Origin: an uncultured Rikenella sp.
GTDB taxonomy: Bacteria > Bacteroidota > Bacteroidia > Bacteroidales > Rikenellaceae
Assembly: GCA_910577885.1 (NCBI GenBank)
Contig: CAJTNK010000103.1
Span: forward strand, 1 to 6,612
Direction: 5' to 3'
Length of the DNA stretch: 6,612 nucleotides
Part shown: positions 6,588-6,612 of the stretch, piece by piece
Position numbering within the stretch: the first letter of the stretch is position 1
Layout of the letters: each line of letters begins with the position of its first letter
The notes under the pieces: generated by a model
Told to the model about the DNA's origin: nothing
The model's input: the letters and a program-made list of their open reading frames with translations, nothing else
Database searches by the model: none
Position numbers and translations under genes: made by a program

Positions 6588-6612
6588 CCGGGCCGTGTCG
6601 GCCTTAAGCGCG

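Noticed and set aside
4409..6607. Long open frame on the + strand across the sensor gene
   Set aside because: It is the antisense shadow of the sensor, with no domain, signal peptide or promoter, and it runs through the sensor promoter and the 17-bp palindrome.
1..6612. CRISPR arrays, insertion sequences, integrase sites or prophage genes
   Set aside because: No spaced direct repeats, transposase-like frames or flanking target duplications were seen. The tRNA is followed directly by its own terminator, with no integrase gene next to it.

Overview
The window looks like a chromosomal segment of a GC-rich member of the Bacteroidales, most likely Alistipes or a close relative in the Rikenellaceae. 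This rests on several features. Promoters match the Bacteroidetes -7 consensus TAnnTTTG, in each case spaced sensibly from the gene it would serve. The initiator tRNA gene carries no encoded CCA. The proteins are fimbrillin-type lipoproteins and a periplasmic-sensor protein of a kind common in gut Bacteroidota. The genus is an inference from base composition and gene style, not from an alignment.

Layout, left to right. Positions 1-240 hold a complete RNA transcription unit: a consensus promoter (75-105), an initiator tRNA-fMet (121-193) and a strong intrinsic terminator (203-240). A second consensus promoter (313-342) then drives a two-gene operon on the + strand. Gene 1 (399-2303) is a lipoprotein with a fimbrillin/Mfa2-like amino-terminal part and a carboxy-terminal FISUMP (Fibrobacter succinogenes major paralogous) domain. 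Gene 2 (2327-4165) starts 23 bases later and encodes a second lipoprotein. It also begins with a fimbrillin-like region, but ends in a zinc-metallopeptidase signature, HEYGHCLGYSH followed by a methionine. A hairpin at 4219-4262 with T-runs on both sides ends this operon and probably also the converging gene. On the - strand, gene 3 (4319-6403) encodes an inner-membrane sensor with a signal peptide, a periplasmic substrate-binding-like domain, one transmembrane helix and two PAS-like domains. It stops exactly where a histidine kinase would normally continue. Its promoter is at 6431-6438. The right edge (6404-6612) has no gene but contains a perfect 17-bp inverted repeat (6541-6587).

How the parts may work together. 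Genes 1 and 2 look like a co-expressed pair of lipid-anchored, probably surface-exposed proteins. They share an architecture, a fimbrial-type stalk or base carrying an unrelated terminal domain: FISUMP in one and a putative protease in the other. The sensor is transcribed separately, in convergent orientation; a functional link to the lipoproteins is only suggested by adjacency. The two points most worth checking are the fimbrillin-zincin fusion and the kinase-less two-PAS receptor.
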